This document shows positions 32,501-51,924 of a stretch of 64,000 nt of DNA, piece after piece. Source of the stretch: Urechis unicinctus (lineage: Eukaryota > Annelida > Polychaeta > Xenopneusta > Urechidae); assembly GCA_034190875.2 (NCBI GenBank), contig CM067346.1, positions 8,958,883 through 9,022,882 of the forward strand, given 5' to 3'. The stretch's first letter is position 1. Every line of letters starts with the position of its first letter. Position numbers and translations under genes: made by a program. The notes beneath the pieces are model-generated. The model was given only the letters and a program-made list of their open reading frames with translations. It made no database searches and was not told the DNA's origin.

Positions 32501-33659
32501 CCTTCGTTTTCATTGGTGGAGACACACAGCAGTTCATCCTCGGACATGCCAGCATCGCTATGACTGGTTGCTCGCATGCATAACAATATATTACCTTAAC
32601 CTGCGCAACGAAACTCGATTAATATGCAGCCTGTTGTGGATCTTCTAACAGTGTCTGGTGTTGCTGCAAGCAGCTGTGGTCCAAACATATACCTGTACGG
32701 GATATTGTCGAGACGCGCCCCTTTGCTAGGTAGGCGTCCTATTATGACAAATACGTCACTACATCGATATGTACTAACTAATTGATCTACGTATTTGAAT
32801 TACCCGGACGGCTGACTCCTTTTGTGAGTTATGGCAACATTGCGAAGTGTAAAAGATTGATTAGGTCATCTAGGCTTACCTTGTCTAAATATAATTGCAA
32901 TGAAATCCTTGGGTAGCTGCAGCACGTGTTAATGGTGAAATGCGCGTTCATACAAAGGTGCTGTGTTAGTAATGCAGTATCGGACATAATAAGGCACATT
33001 GACTTTTCCAACAAGTTGGAAAGGCATACGCCACTAAAGCACAAACATGCAATTAAAACAAAAGTGAGCCACAGCCGATTGGATTGCCGTAGTAGTATTG
33101 GTGCCGATGCAGCTTTTTCTGAAACATTAGTGCCGACTCAATGGTTTAGATAGCGATATAGGTATAAATATCTTGATCTGATTGGCTAGCTACGCCATCG
33201 ATAAACATGGTAATCAGCTATTTTCAAGTTGATTCCGCTTAGCGTTTGTCTCTTTGAAGCGGAGTAATATCCGACGTAGTTGATTTTCGCTGTGTCATGA
33301 CGATATCCTCTTCATTTATGCAACGCAACTCCATATTATATATCTATCTATCAGAAAATGTATTATTTCTTAAGTTGACCATGGAGCAGACCATTCAGGG
33401 CTAAAGAAATTATCCGCCATATGGCATTTTGATGTTAAAAAAATATAATCAAAAATGCAATCTATCGACCGTTTAAAAATTCTTCACTGAGATGATTGGA
33501 CACATCCCAGAAATGATTACGCATAGCAGTTATTGCACTGTAGTTTACCCCAATTTATGATTGCAAGCATGACGAGTTTTCCCGTAATATATAAAGCATC
33601 AAATACATCAACGGTTATCGTGCATAAAAGTAAGAAACAGAGAACTGGTTACGCTCACC
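32501..33659. other. Non-coding spacer
   Basis: No feature recognised between the two repeat blocks. Confidence 0.5.
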
Positions 33660-34030
33660 GACCTAACGAAATGGGGATATCTTCATGATAATGCGTAGCC
33701 AGTGTTTCGACAACAAATGGCTCTATTCGGTGTGAATCTAACACAAATGCGGCTACTACCTCTTTTTTCTGAGATTTTACACATCCACTGATCATCTTGA
33801 TAACAATTTATACTGATTGTCCATTGTCACAGCAGTACGCAGTTATGTAATTACAATGTGTGATATATTCTTGCTTGGTGGAAGCATTAACGCAAAACAG
33901 CTAATAGAGTCTGCCCAAGTGATTTTAGAGCCATGCCTGTGGTGCAGTTTTGCTGCATGTTGCGGCACTGACCTGCTTTACTACTTTGCTGGTACCACCC
34001 GAGACCAAAACAATACCATGAGGTATCTGC
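33660..34030. repeat. Dispersed repeat block (pair with 6690-7120)
   Basis: Second copy of the block at 6690, ending about 170 bp before the CA array at 34200. Confidence 0.75.
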
Positions 34031-34195
34031 GATGGACGGTGACAGGTAGGCGTTAATAATAAGTTATTTGTTCGGTATTGGTTTCGCATGTGAGTAGCGG
34101 GGGATTTGTTAGTTGTGTGATAGTTCATCGTTAAATTTTCAATAACACTAGGTCCATTTTATTGTACATTTTCGTTGGCCTCCTTCAAAACGGCG

Positions 34196-40239
<6,044 letters not shown>

Positions 40240-40607
40240 CTCACCACCTTTGTGATTTTACTGAATCGTTGACATTTGTAGCATACATGCACCGAGTAAA
40301 GTGGTGTCACTAGCCATGTTGCAATATATCATAGCTAATAATGGACACTAAATCCATAGCGTTATTTTGAAAAAAATTTAATACTAAGCTATATTATGTC
40401 ATATTTTGAACCCGATTATTACTCGTGCTGTCTAAAGTTTGCCACTGAAGGAAGCCATTGTCATTTATTCAACATCGATTGCAGTGTTAAGTGTGGATAT
40501 CATATTCCGAATCAGTTCAACGCATATTTAGATATTGACAATCTTTGAACTATTGGATACAGCGGCTTCAACTTTTGTTTTATATGTGTTGCAGGTGTTA
40601 TAGAGAC

Positions 40608-43532
40608 ATGCAGCAGTCGCTAGGATTTTTGCATTTAAGGCAGTATGTCGTAATCGTTATTGCCTTATTTCTGAAAGCACTTCCAACAGGTATGTCGGGC
40701 CTTTGTTAATGCTGTACAACAACGAATACCTTTATGTTGCATATCGCTGCGTAAATCGATCCACTTGCGAAGCAAATATCTCCTTTGGTCGATCATAAGG
40801 TTACGTACGCAAGATGGGAAATTATTCCTTTGGCGTGAAAGGCCACCTTTTCTAGTTACAACATCAACTGGTGCATGGTGAGAGCTTCATGTACGTTCTC
40901 AAAGCTTCATAAATGCGCTATCGTTCGAATCAAGGTACATGCCCGCTGATGTGTGATGCTGATATCAACAGCTGTTATGTCCCCGGTAAACAATAGAAAA
41001 AGCGATTGGCCGTAATACGTATTCTATTGCCCTGGATGGCCTCTTGATAAAACCAAAGCACATATCTGGAACCGTTTTTCAGTGCCATCGACGTTTACTA
41101 TCGGTTGTTATCAGAGGGCAGCCCTTGGTAATAACCTTGGTTGATTGATTCACGGGGCGGGTACGGCATGTTATTCCACAGAGACTTCTTGTGGTACAAT
41201 TGATACAAACCAAGTAGGCTATAACACTGAAATGGATGAGGCAATACGGGAATTTACTGGTCATTTACCTGTGAGAACGTCTATAGGCGTTTGTCACAAG
41301 TTCAATGTGCTGCGTTATTTACTCTGTGGTTCATTAAATTACGACGTACGGGTCACAAGAGTCCTTAAATACATGATAATAGGCTAAATTATAATTTTTT
41401 GTTATTTTAGTCGGTATGTTTATTGTTAGCAAGCAGCGGTATTTTCTGTATTGTATGCTTTATGCAGTATAAAAGACTGCAATTCCCCAATAGTGTTCTT
41501 CGCATATGCTGCGACCGAGTAGCGTTGGCTAGCGTTGTGTTAATGGATGCTATCAGGTTTTAAAACGTTGAATATTGTTCTTTATTAGGCTTTACATTAA
41601 CATATGTGATCAGCATCTTAAGCGAGTAACAAATGGCTAATTTAAATGTACTTGTTTCTGATCAGCTGGAATGTTCGTCATGCTTTCACAAGGAGGAGAA
41701 TTACTTCTCGACCCTGGTCAAACTGCTTCCCTTCGTTGCGAGTTCCAACAAGAAAATTTTAGCTTGTTTCATAACCCTATTATTTGGGTTAAAACTCAAT
41801 TAAAGGAATCAAAACAAATTAACATGATGGGCAATATTGAGGACCCGTTCCAACAAACAGGGCGATTTTCAGTTGACATGCGAGATTCTTCTCCTACTCA
41901 CGCTCTACTCCTTCGTATTAAAGGTATGTTTCTAATGCGGTTGTGTTGATGATTTCATATCACCCATCTTCAAGATTCGGCTTTATGATGTGTTCGTCTT
42001 TTTCGTCATGTTGTATTAATGACTCATTGGTACAGCCCATCTCATATGCAATCAGGACAGTTTTACCATGTGTGATTTCCGTTATGGCAGAGCTTTCAAC
42101 TGAGGATAGTGGAAACTATACATGTGAAGTACGGGGTCCGGGAAATCGAATAGTGGGCACCATAACCTATTTCGTTTACATTCGAGGTGAGTTTTCGAAT
42201 GTCATTGCTACTCAAATGATGTAAGGGGTATCACGATGCCATCGTATACGCCTTCCTTATTGATTGCCACGTGCACGTTTTCTTGTGAACTTATCATTGT
42301 GAAATATCGCGCTCGTCCGGTCTTGCTACAGAGCCTGTGGATTCGGTGGAGATGTACCGTGGCTACCGTCCTATCAATGCAGACTATACTGGTTCCCTAC
42401 AAGGAACTGCCTCGTCCATCTTCATCACAGAGGATATTCCCGCTGCTATTTCATGCTTGAGCACCGGGGGATACCCACCTCCTGAAATGGATATCTTCAT
42501 GGGTGAACAGAACATAACCGGTCTATTTTCTCTACGACATGACGTGGAATTAAGCGGGGAGCTAGGGTTGCAAAGTCAGCTCTATGCAACAGTGAGATGG
42601 GCTGATTACTTCGTTGTTACTGCTGACGATGATGGAAAGGCGATTAAATGCGCTGCTAATGTTGCGGGGTTCCCCCCAAGCATTTGCTCATATGTACTGC
42701 ACGTTAGCTGTGAGTATTTGCTTCATCTTAAACGGTTAAGTTAGTGATTCCTATTCACGTATCATGTTTCTCTAATGAACCACATCCAATGTCCTTATCA
42801 CATATACTTAACTTGCAGACGCACCTGTTATTGAATGTGAGCCAGCTACGGCATATCTGGGACAGCGCAATGCCTATATTGCATGTACAGTGAAAGCACG
42901 ACCACGGGCAAAGGTTATGTACTGGGGTATGGACGATAACTCGACATTAATAAGAAACTCTGTGGAATATTGGTCTAAGACGATGGTAAGTACCATTAGT
43001 AGCGTTTCATAGTATAAGACCGTAACCAATGACGTTATCCACCGATGCGGCCTTACAAGAGCAGATCGCCGAACGTGTTTGCATAGATAACCCGTCAATG
43101 GTTGCGTTTATTGTTAAGGATAAGAGTCCGCTGTGTCTCGAAACCCATCTATATTTCCACACAGCGTCGGAGGACAAATTCCGGATATACACTCTCACGG
43201 CGGAAAATGATGTTGGTGTTACAGATCAACAAGTACCGCTAATTCAAAGTTAGCACATTGCGCATTATACGTCCTGCTGCATTTTGCAAGTGACTCCTCA
43301 AGTTAAATGTTTATATTACAACCATTGATCATTTTCAGAGCAAAAGGTTTCTCTGGAAATGACTGTCATTTACCATCCAGAAGAGGTTGATGTTTACAAT
43401 ACTGCCCCATCAGTGGTACAGATGGCACCCGGGAAGTTTTTTAAATCTTCATGCTCGCCAAGATGCTTATCCACACTTCGAGTCCTGCACGGACTTAATT
43501 TCATCATATTATTGCTAATAGCACCACCATAG
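40608..43532 (+). CDS. GPI-anchored-type immunoglobulin-superfamily protein, 7 coding exons, 452 aa
   Basis: Exons: 40608-40689, 41666-41923, 42091-42186, 42332-42709, 42819-42985, 43065-43248 and 43339-43532. All introns are GT-AG, and the exon lengths sum to exactly 453 codons with consistent phases (1,1,1,1,0,1). Residues 1-27 form a signal peptide (VVIVIALFLKALPT). Ig1 is V-like: C52, W68 and the D119-x-G-x-Y-x-C125 motif, with an intron inside the domain. Ig2 (about 146-271) has C187 and C252 in DDDGKAIKCAANVAG, a phenylalanine (F201) where the core tryptophan is expected, and an N-I-T sequon at 206. Ig3 (about 272-388) has C294 and W307, but YTLTAEN has leucine 371 where the second cysteine is expected. 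The tail (SSCSPRC, then LNFIILLLIAPP and stop) fits a GPI-anchor signal better than a membrane span with a cytoplasmic tail. The inferred role is cell-surface adhesion or recognition; no specific orthologue is recognised. The exon 6 acceptor and the GTTAGC donor after exon 6 are the weakest calls. Confidence 0.85.
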
Positions 43533-44050
43533 AATGCTTGATCAACCTACATAACCGTCTGTGATCATTCATTTCCAATTGTGTTTGGTGCTAATAGACA
43601 TTTATGTGCCAACGTGGATGCCTTGCACCAAAGGATTGGTTATCATTACTCGGCTAAAGCCACAATGAGGCATTTATCACCCCACATAAACACAATAACA
43701 CATGGATAAAGCAAGTATTGCTGTGGAAGGACTGATTACCAAAACACTCTTATGTTGAGGGATTATAAAGTACATGAGATGCGGCTGATTTAAAATTGCC
43801 TCCAATCAAGCCAAGTACTGGTTAAAGACGCTGACTTTCCATTGTCAATGTATTGCATTATACAAATGGAAACTACGCACCCACCACTATGATACCAGTA
43901 TTACGTGTCACGTTTTTCAGAATGCGTCTATGGTGTGTGTGAGCGTTGCATTAAAGTACGTTTCTGGTTCTGGTAATAAGCGACTTCTGCTTAAACTTCG
44001 GTTTTTTTGTATTGACAATTGTGCGATTTGATTCATACAGGTGTATTTTA

Positions 44051-44056
44051 AATAAA
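44051..44056 (+). promoter_or_regulatory. Possible polyadenylation signal of the Ig gene
   Basis: A canonical AATAAA lies about 520 bp past the stop codon of the Ig gene. I noticed no earlier exact AATAAA in the 3' flank. In AT-rich sequence this motif is common by chance, so it is only a candidate. Confidence 0.3.
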
Positions 44057-44300
44057 TAGAGTTGTCCTTGAGACGTTATTTTGTGCAACCCTGTACAGAA
44101 TGAACATAAGCTCTTTCTAAAATGGGATGCTTATATATAAATTAGGAAACGTTCTTAAGTCGTAGTTTTCTAATATAGCATTAACATATCATGGTGCCTT
44201 TTTTATTGTGATATCTAAGCTGCTGCTTTCACATTGAAAAGAACAGTCAGCTTTTACATGTATTTTCTTGCATTTATTGTTGCCTCTTCTCCGACATACA

Positions 44301-45460
44301 AAGAACACTGTAAGACTACAGGTTTATCCGTACGAAAGCGCTTGACACACAACAGATTCGTGGTCCCGGCAGCACCAAAGACGTATTAGATCACGATCTG
44401 TCCATATGCCAATCATCATTAAAGCCTTGATTTGTAGTAACGTCTCCGCGAATATGTGCTGATGGATGCGCTTTCAATCCTGAAAAGTCTGGAATGTTTA
44501 CATTCATGACAAACGTCAGCAACGATTTAATCAAATTAATTATGTGATATCTGAACAATTGTACATGAGCATAAAGTAAAGCCGGGCAAATATAATCAAA
44601 TGGAAACCTATTACGCGAACTTGTGCAGGATAAACTGTTTGCTGCTAGCAGGTTGAAATTTGTGCGTCACATTGTATCGCAAAATCTGCACTTAGCACAC
44701 TTATTTGAGCTTTGTTTAACATTATGGGCCGGTGTTAATACAGTCAGCTATTAAACGACGAGGTTTCTGCATAACCACAATTATTCGATCACTCATTCAA
44801 AGCAGTCGATATTACACTATAACTGATATTACCAAGTAATTATTAACATTAAGTAACAATATTTTTCACTTTTGGTCATTTGTGACCTGCCAGCAATTTT
44901 GATTTGACTGCGTTTTAGCAACCCGATAATAGTTTTTACGTTGCTTACAAATTAATATCTAAACCACTTCTAAATTATCCATTTGCTAGGAAGATGCATA
45001 CAACTAGCAGACTACAGCAAATCGTTCCACCATAACTGTCACTCACTCGGTTAAGAGCTATGGGTACAGAGTATGGGTTATGGATGATTATTGTTGAAAT
45101 GTCGGCCATCACTTCACAATTCGAATTTACCTGGCGCCATCAATCGCCATGTATTGGCACAGGCAGTTTAATTTATTGAAATCGAGAAACTCTTTAAAAT
45201 ATATGTATCCATATTTATGACCGCTCTGTTTACCAAACAAAAAAACCCAGGTTAACAGAAGTACATATTTTCGATGGCTGTGTTTTATTAGCACTTCCGT
45301 TGCATTGTATTGCATTCAGGCTTGGTAATAAATGTATAATATTGACTAATCGACAAACATTCGTCCTAACCACTCAGTCGTTGCACAGCTCAAAAAGGTC
45401 TTGAGCTGATAGTTATGTCAACAGTATTTTTGTGTGCAATGTTGCTTGTTAAATGCATAT
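44301..45460. other. Non-coding spacer between the Ig duplicates
   Basis: Nothing recognised. Confidence 0.5.
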
Positions 45461-45554
45461 GCGTGTTGATTATCAATGATTAATTGCTTAGAACCTCTGT
45501 AAGATGGTATATAGCATTCGTTGGACAGTGCCTGGCCTGAATTTAACACTATGG
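45461..45554. repeat. Direct repeat flanking a TA/AG microsatellite, copy 1
   Basis: About 94 bp (gcgtgttgattatcaatgat ... cctggcctgaat) reappears almost unchanged at 45893-45990. The offset is 434 bp, and the space between is microsatellite. Confidence 0.9.
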
Positions 45555-45566
45555 CTTGTTAAATGC

Positions 45567-45605
<39 letters not shown>

Positions 45606-45655
45606 TATATATAATATATATGTATAGATAGAGATATATTATATATATAAAATAG

Positions 45656-45686
<31 letters not shown>

Positions 45687-46001
45687 GAAAATAGAGATAT
45701 ATAGAGAGATAGATATATTAAGAGATTTTATAGGGAGATATAGATAAGATATATAGATAGATATAAGATATATACATTTAGATATATATTTAGATACATA
45801 TATACAACTATATATATAGATGTACATATATAAATATATATATATATAGATATATATATACGTAGATATATATAATATATATATATATATTTGCGTGTGT
45901 TGATTATCAATGATAAATTGCTTAGAACCTCTGTAAGATGGTATATAGCATTCGTTGGACAGTGCCTGGCCTGAATATATAACACTATGGCTATATATTT
46001 A

Positions 46002-46074
<73 letters not shown>

Positions 46075-46098
46075 TATAGATATATATATATATATATA

Positions 46099-46138
<40 letters not shown>

Positions 46139-46433
46139 AGATGTAGAGAGAGATATATATAGAGAGATATATATATATATATAGAGATATATATATATAT
46201 ACATATATATATATGATATATCTATGATAAGAGACATATATATATATATATATATTCTATATATATATATATCTATATATCATATATAGGATGAGAGGAT
46301 ATATATATATATATATATATCCTATATATATATATATATATAAATATATGATATATCTATATATAATATATATATATTCTCTATATATATATATATATTA
46401 TTATAGATCTATATATATATACTATATATATAT

Positions 46434-46483
<50 letters not shown>

Positions 46484-46760
46484 GATATTCTAGAAATATA
46501 TCTATATATACTCACATATATATATATAAATAGATAGAGAGGGAGGATATATATATATATATATATATATCTAGCTATATATATATATATAGAATATATA
46601 ATATATATATATATATATCTATATATATATATATATATAAATCTCTATATATAGATATAATATATATAGATAGATATTATCTAGATTGAGAGACTAATAT
46701 ATAAGGATATATAAACAGATATATATATGTATATATATATATATGAGAGGCAGTATGGAG

Positions 46761-46793
<33 letters not shown>

Positions 46794-46935
46794 CACATAT
46801 GGGAACATATATATATATATACAATATATACAGATATAAACATATTATAAATATATATATATATTTATATGTATATTTTATATATAGCATAGTATATATG
46901 TATATATATATATATTATTATATATATACCTATAG

Positions 46936-47003
<68 letters not shown>
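45567..47003. repeat. 1.4-kb compound TA/TAGA microsatellite region
   Basis: TA runs mixed with AGAG and TAGATA, interrupted only by the unique segment at 45893-45990. It separates the intact Ig locus from its broken duplicate. Confidence 0.95.
45893..45990. repeat. Direct repeat flanking a TA/AG microsatellite, copy 2
   Basis: Near-identical to 45461-45554. It is followed, like copy 1, by AACACTATGGCT and another TA run. Confidence 0.9.
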
Positions 47004-47010
<7 letters not shown>

Positions 47011-47479
47011 AACTATATTTACTTACATATATATGTGAAATTACCCATTTCATAAAAATCACTTTGAATTTCGAAGATGTTGCTGCTGCGTATGATTCTG
47101 TGTTTAAGCATAGTTGGTATTATTAACCGTTTATTGGATAAAATTATAGAACTAAGATTGCCAATACACTTGTGTTCAGTCATATATATGATGCCGCCTT
47201 AACGGTTTCCCACTGGCCTCCAAGCTAGAAACCACTTTGGGAATATTTCATTACACAGCAATTTAGCCAAAATTGCCAACGAACTATTTTGGCATAGTAT
47301 GATAAATAGTGCTATGAATGGCCAACAGCACACAGCAATTATTCAGTTGAGACCAAATAATATCTTGATGAAGGAGTTAAAATTACACACATGAATTACG
47401 CATTGACGACCACATGTATCATTCCCATTAGTTTGACCATTTCATGCCTCTACACTCATAAAATAATCGCATTACGTTT

Positions 47480-49630
47480 GTCATTGTGTTGAATTGTTGA
47501 CAGTTGCAGCATATATGCAGCGAGCACAGTGGTGTTACTAGCGATCATAGGGTTATATATGCAATGTGTGAAACTATTCCTCCGACGTGAATAGCAACCT
47601 TTTGCCGGTAGCACATTAAGGTTGCACTGTGAGACCTTAGTTTACGCTCTCAATCGTCATTAACGAGCTATAGTAAGAATCAAGATACCTGTTAACTTAT
47701 GTAGGTTACGGATATCGATGACAAACAGTTGTGCCTCTGGTTAACAATCGAAGTAGAGTCTCCAAATATTAGAAATCCGCGGTATTTTCCGCATTGTATG
47801 CTTTTTGCACCAAAAAATACTTGAAATGATCTATTACTGTTCTCAATTTACCTCATGATGAACAGGTGTATCATTCATTTTAGCGAATGAAAAATGACTA
47901 ATTCATAAGCTCTTGGTTTTGATCAGCTTTAATGTTTATTATAATTTCTCGACGACGATCATCACTAACCGACCCTGTTTACACTGCTTTCTTTTGTTTG
48001 TAGTTCCAACAAGACATTTTCATTGCATACGCCTATTACTAGAGTTAAATTCCAAAACAGTGAATCAAAACCAAGTGACATGGTAGGCGATAATGAGCAC
48101 CATTTAGAATAAACTGGGCTAGTTTCTGTTGAGTATCCCTTCTTACTGCTGCTCTGCTTTCTCATATTGAAGGCATGTCCCTAATATGGATGTATAGTCG
48201 ACACCATATAACCCATCTTCCAGGTTCGTTGTTTGTATGTGCTCGTCCTTTTTGTGGGGCATACCATACTCGATTAGGATAGGTTTCACGTGTGTACATT
48301 CTACGTGGAAAGTTAGGGGTCAAGGAAATCAAACGGTGGACACCATAATCTATTTTGCTAACATTTGGGGTGAATGTTTGCTTTGCATTTTACTGAAATT
48401 TGTGCAGCTTTTACTGTAAAATATTGTCCGTCATTTAATGAGGATAACTCTGGGTCCCTACCCAGACCTGTCACATCAATCTCCATCACAGATGGTATTC
48501 CAGCTGCCGTTTCATGCTTGAGCACCGGGGCATACCTACTTCCTGAAACGGGTATCTTCATGGGTGACTAGAACACACCCGGACTATTTTCTCTATGACA
48601 TGAAGTCATCTCAATGCAGTTAGATGGGGTAATTACTTTGTTGTTACTCTGAAGATGATGGAAAGACGATAAAGTACGTTCGTATTGTGGCATTTGTACT
48701 GCACGTTATGTGTGGGTTATCACTGCAATAGAAACGGTACTGTTTGTGGTTGCAATATACTACCTAGAAGGGTTGAACGCTTACAATACAGCTACACCAG
48801 TGGTAAAAAATAGCACAAGGAATGTTTTTCAAACCTTTGAGTTCATCGAATAGCCTGTCACTACCGCGAATGCTAGACGGGCAGTTGCATTTTATTTTCT
48901 ATGACAGCACCATTATAGAAAGCGTAATCAACTCAAATAGCCGTCTACGATCATTCGTCTGAAGTGCTACTTAGTGCTTATAGATGGCAATGTGCCAATA
49001 TGGATTTCCTACATTGGTCCTCGTGGCTCGACTCTTCCCTGATTGAGTTTATTATTAGCATAACAGTGTGTATGATGTGCAAAAGAATCTCCATCGCCTA
49101 AGTATTACATGTACAAATACTTAAGTATGCGCCCGCCCAACATCATCCATACGTCTCATGAACGTTTCGTATGATGTGCTGTGGGTGGTATAAAACTACG
49201 AATTTGTATGAAATAAGCCCTGAAACACTCATAAGCCCTACATTGTATTATTGAATTGCACGATTGCTAGCAGAAGTGTGCATTGTAAATAGATAAAATT
49301 GTCTATGCGGAGTAGGAGTTTACAACCCTGTAAATTACTTAACATAAACTGCTACCATAATTGAATGCAAATTTACCCAGGGGGATGCCTGGTCCAAAGT
49401 GCTTATGCACGTGAATGCATTTTACGCTGAATCACTTTACGGCGATGTCGTAAAGACAGATTAAAACAATGGGCCGGTATTGTATTTAGGATGAGTGTAG
49501 TGTAATGACGTGGTCTAATACACCATAACACAATATCATAAAGCATGTATATTGTGATTTTTTATCAGCTTTCACACTGAAAGTACATGCCTACATCATT
49601 TGTAGGTATTGTTGCATTCACTTCTAACCC
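47480..49630. repeat. Duplicated locus, copy 2 (contains the Ig pseudogene)
   Basis: Direct duplicate of 40240-44300. Deletions have removed the region around exon 1 and the region holding exons 5 and 6. The 3' flank of the gene is still recognisable, so the unit of duplication was the whole locus and not a processed transcript: intron remnants are present. Confidence 0.8.
47936..48905 (+). pseudogene. Broken duplicate of the Ig-superfamily gene
   Basis: This matches the intact Ig gene exon by exon. An exon 2-like part (about 47936-48175) keeps the stretch around 'gttccaacaag' but has lost the reading frame. An exon 3-like part (about 48288-48370) still reads WKVRGQGNQTVDTIIYF, against the EVRGPGNRIVGTITYF of the intact gene, but the DxGxYxC cysteine is gone. 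An exon 4-like part (about 48430-48715) keeps IPAAVSCLSTGAY, then meets an in-frame TAG at 48569-48571. Exons 5 and 6 (third Ig domain) are missing: the sequence jumps from the end of exon 4 to an exon 7-like part (about 48750-48905) with its own stop. The signal-peptide exon is also absent, because the duplicate lacks the segment matching about 40340-40820. It cannot make the parental protein. Transcription cannot be judged from sequence. Confidence 0.85.
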
Positions 49631-50761
49631 AGACTCGGCGTGTTATGCACGTTAAATGATTGTGGGTGCATTAGTCGGAGTTTGAATGGCACTCGATAGA
49701 CTTATGGCCCTGACAGTCATATCAAATAATCATTCTTTAACTCTACAGACATCATACGCGGCTTTATGTTTGGACGCCTTCTCTCTGGTACTTGCTAATG
49801 ACAAAGCTCTCCACAGATGCATTGTATTGTATCTAAATAAGATATTACTCTATATTACGATATGCATAGCTGAGCGAAGTAGCGTAAATGTAAACTAATG
49901 ACACGAGCTTGGTCAGGACAAGCTGTGCGCATTGAAATGGGTTGCGTTTTCGCCAGCCCATAGGCATTATATTCTAGTTAGAAATCTGAAGTACGCATCG
50001 ATTTTTGACTTCGTGTATTTCTGGACCTATGGGACAGAGAATTACTATCTTAGAGCGCATTTAACGTAATTATTCGAGTCTCCTGGCAGTTAAGGCTAAC
50101 GTGTCACGTGTTTTAGCAGTGCGCTATGGTGTTTTTCAGTAGGAAGCACTCCACATATCTCCTGAAATAGCTTGATTTGCATAAGGTTGCATAAACATTT
50201 TATTTCACCTCATTGACATGTTTAGCATGAGGCTGTACAAATCATGGATGCTTATTGATGCATTGGTGTTTGAAGTTGCCTTCAATGCGCATTGTCCCTA
50301 TATCACTGTTCAATTGATTATGATTGAACGCAGGACATTGCGATGTGACTGTGCATTATTAGCCCTGCATCGAGTTTGTCAAGGTTAAATAATAATACGA
50401 ATACCACAGGTTAATCACATATTTTAACCGAATATGTGTCTAACTAGTATTCGTATTTATGAGGTACTTCCTTAAACATATTGTATTTAGCTTTCCTTTT
50501 TGAGGAAATATTAACGCATAATTCGCTTTTCTGCAAATTGCACGTTTGAAGTTAGTAACCTGAATTCTTGACACACCAAATTTTGGATCAAATCAAAAAA
50601 CGGCACGTCTCACCACAAAAATTGTCTCTCCCTAAGTTAATAGTTATTTAAAGAGACCTTTATTGCCGAATTGACGTGGCCATATATACTTGACACCTGA
50701 GCTGGGAAGAGTGAAAATGCGGAATGATCGATTCGTTGCAAATTGTCACATTGAATTGCTT

Positions 50762-50819
50762 ATGAACACAGCTACACTTAAAAGACTTTTAGTTATTCAA
50801 GCCTTGCAAATCGTCATCG
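50762..50819 (+). CDS. Candidate signal-peptide exon
   Basis: A short frame starting at ATG reads MNTATLKRLLVIQALQIVI and ends in a phase-1 donor (ATCG/GTAGGT). This is the same length class and phase as the first exon of the Ig gene. An in-frame ATG also lies at 50717. No downstream Ig-like exon was recognised, so this may be a leftover first exon of a lost paralogue or chance. Confidence 0.2.
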
Positions 50820-51924
50820 GTAGGTAAAAACTGTTTGATGGTTCATAACATGTACATAGTAAAGTCTTCCAAATGCACGGCGACTAAGCGAGATTGCAGA
50901 TTAAATTAAGCTGCTATAAATGACATTACAGCTAGTAATTTTGTTATTTTATGTATCTTAACGATTAAATATTACATATTCAGCCTTTCAATCGTGTTAT
51001 TTTATTAAGACAGAAAAAAAAGATAATAATCCAATAACCAAGCTATGTAAAAACACCCCTGATCGCTGACTGTTGTGTATTATCGTTTCTTACAGAATAA
51101 AAGAACAAATCATTTGTCCAGGGAAGCTTCTGTGTCGTTGATTCTGGGCCCACAAGTATGCAATCACATTAGGAGCGCTTTTCTTATCAGAGGTTAGCTT
51201 TGCAAAGTATCAATGCAGATTAAGTTTCTTGACGGTGATGGCGTTCTGCTTGAATGCTAAACGCGTTGATGCATGAACGACGCGCAACCGCGTCGTTGTT
51301 TAATCAAATATGAGGGGAAAGAACAGCCAGTTGAAGGGGAGGAAAACTGCATTCGTAAAATCGTGACCAGCTTCTATTCCATGGAAACCACCAACATATG
51401 ATGGCCATTGTGGGCAGACAATGTGTGGCTGTATCGCCAACACAGATATTTGTATCAGTTAACGAGGCGTATGTTTTACAATTTAATAGCACGGATAAAT
51501 GTGATTCTTGCATCAATGAACGACGTCATTGTTTACCAATTTTGAGAAGTCTTAGTGTATTGATCCATTCTCTCCACTTTAGACGCTCTCAACTCTCTTG
51601 TTCGGGTTCATATCACCTAGTTCACAAATGAACGCAGTTTAGTAATTATAACGTCTACGTATAATATCCAGGTGTTCATCAGCTCAGATATGTTGTTCAA
51701 GACTTTGCCAAATTTACCAGTTGTGTAACCGATAATGTGTGTACATGTCAATTTAGGTATGGCATGTTTAAGCAATGGCTAATAGAGCTCCAGCACATTG
51801 GTTGATGTAAATAGGTGGGGGGCGTTTATATGCGATATATATTGATTATAACGTAAATTTGATAACGACAACCAAAATGCTTTTACCTGTTGATAATTAT
51901 ATAGGCATCGCAGTGTGTTAGTTG

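Larger units (their letters stand above)
40240..44300. repeat. Duplicated locus, copy 1 (contains the intact Ig gene)
   Basis: Non-coding as well as coding sequence matches 47480-49630 in the same orientation. Matching landmarks include 'gttgacatttgtagcatacatgc' against 47498-47520, the CAACCCTGTA region downstream of the gene (44088 against 49325) and the block near 44190-44290 against 49540-49625. The copy is about 4.1 kb against 2.15 kb, so the second copy has shrunk by deletion. Divergence is high, so the duplication is old. Confidence 0.8.
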
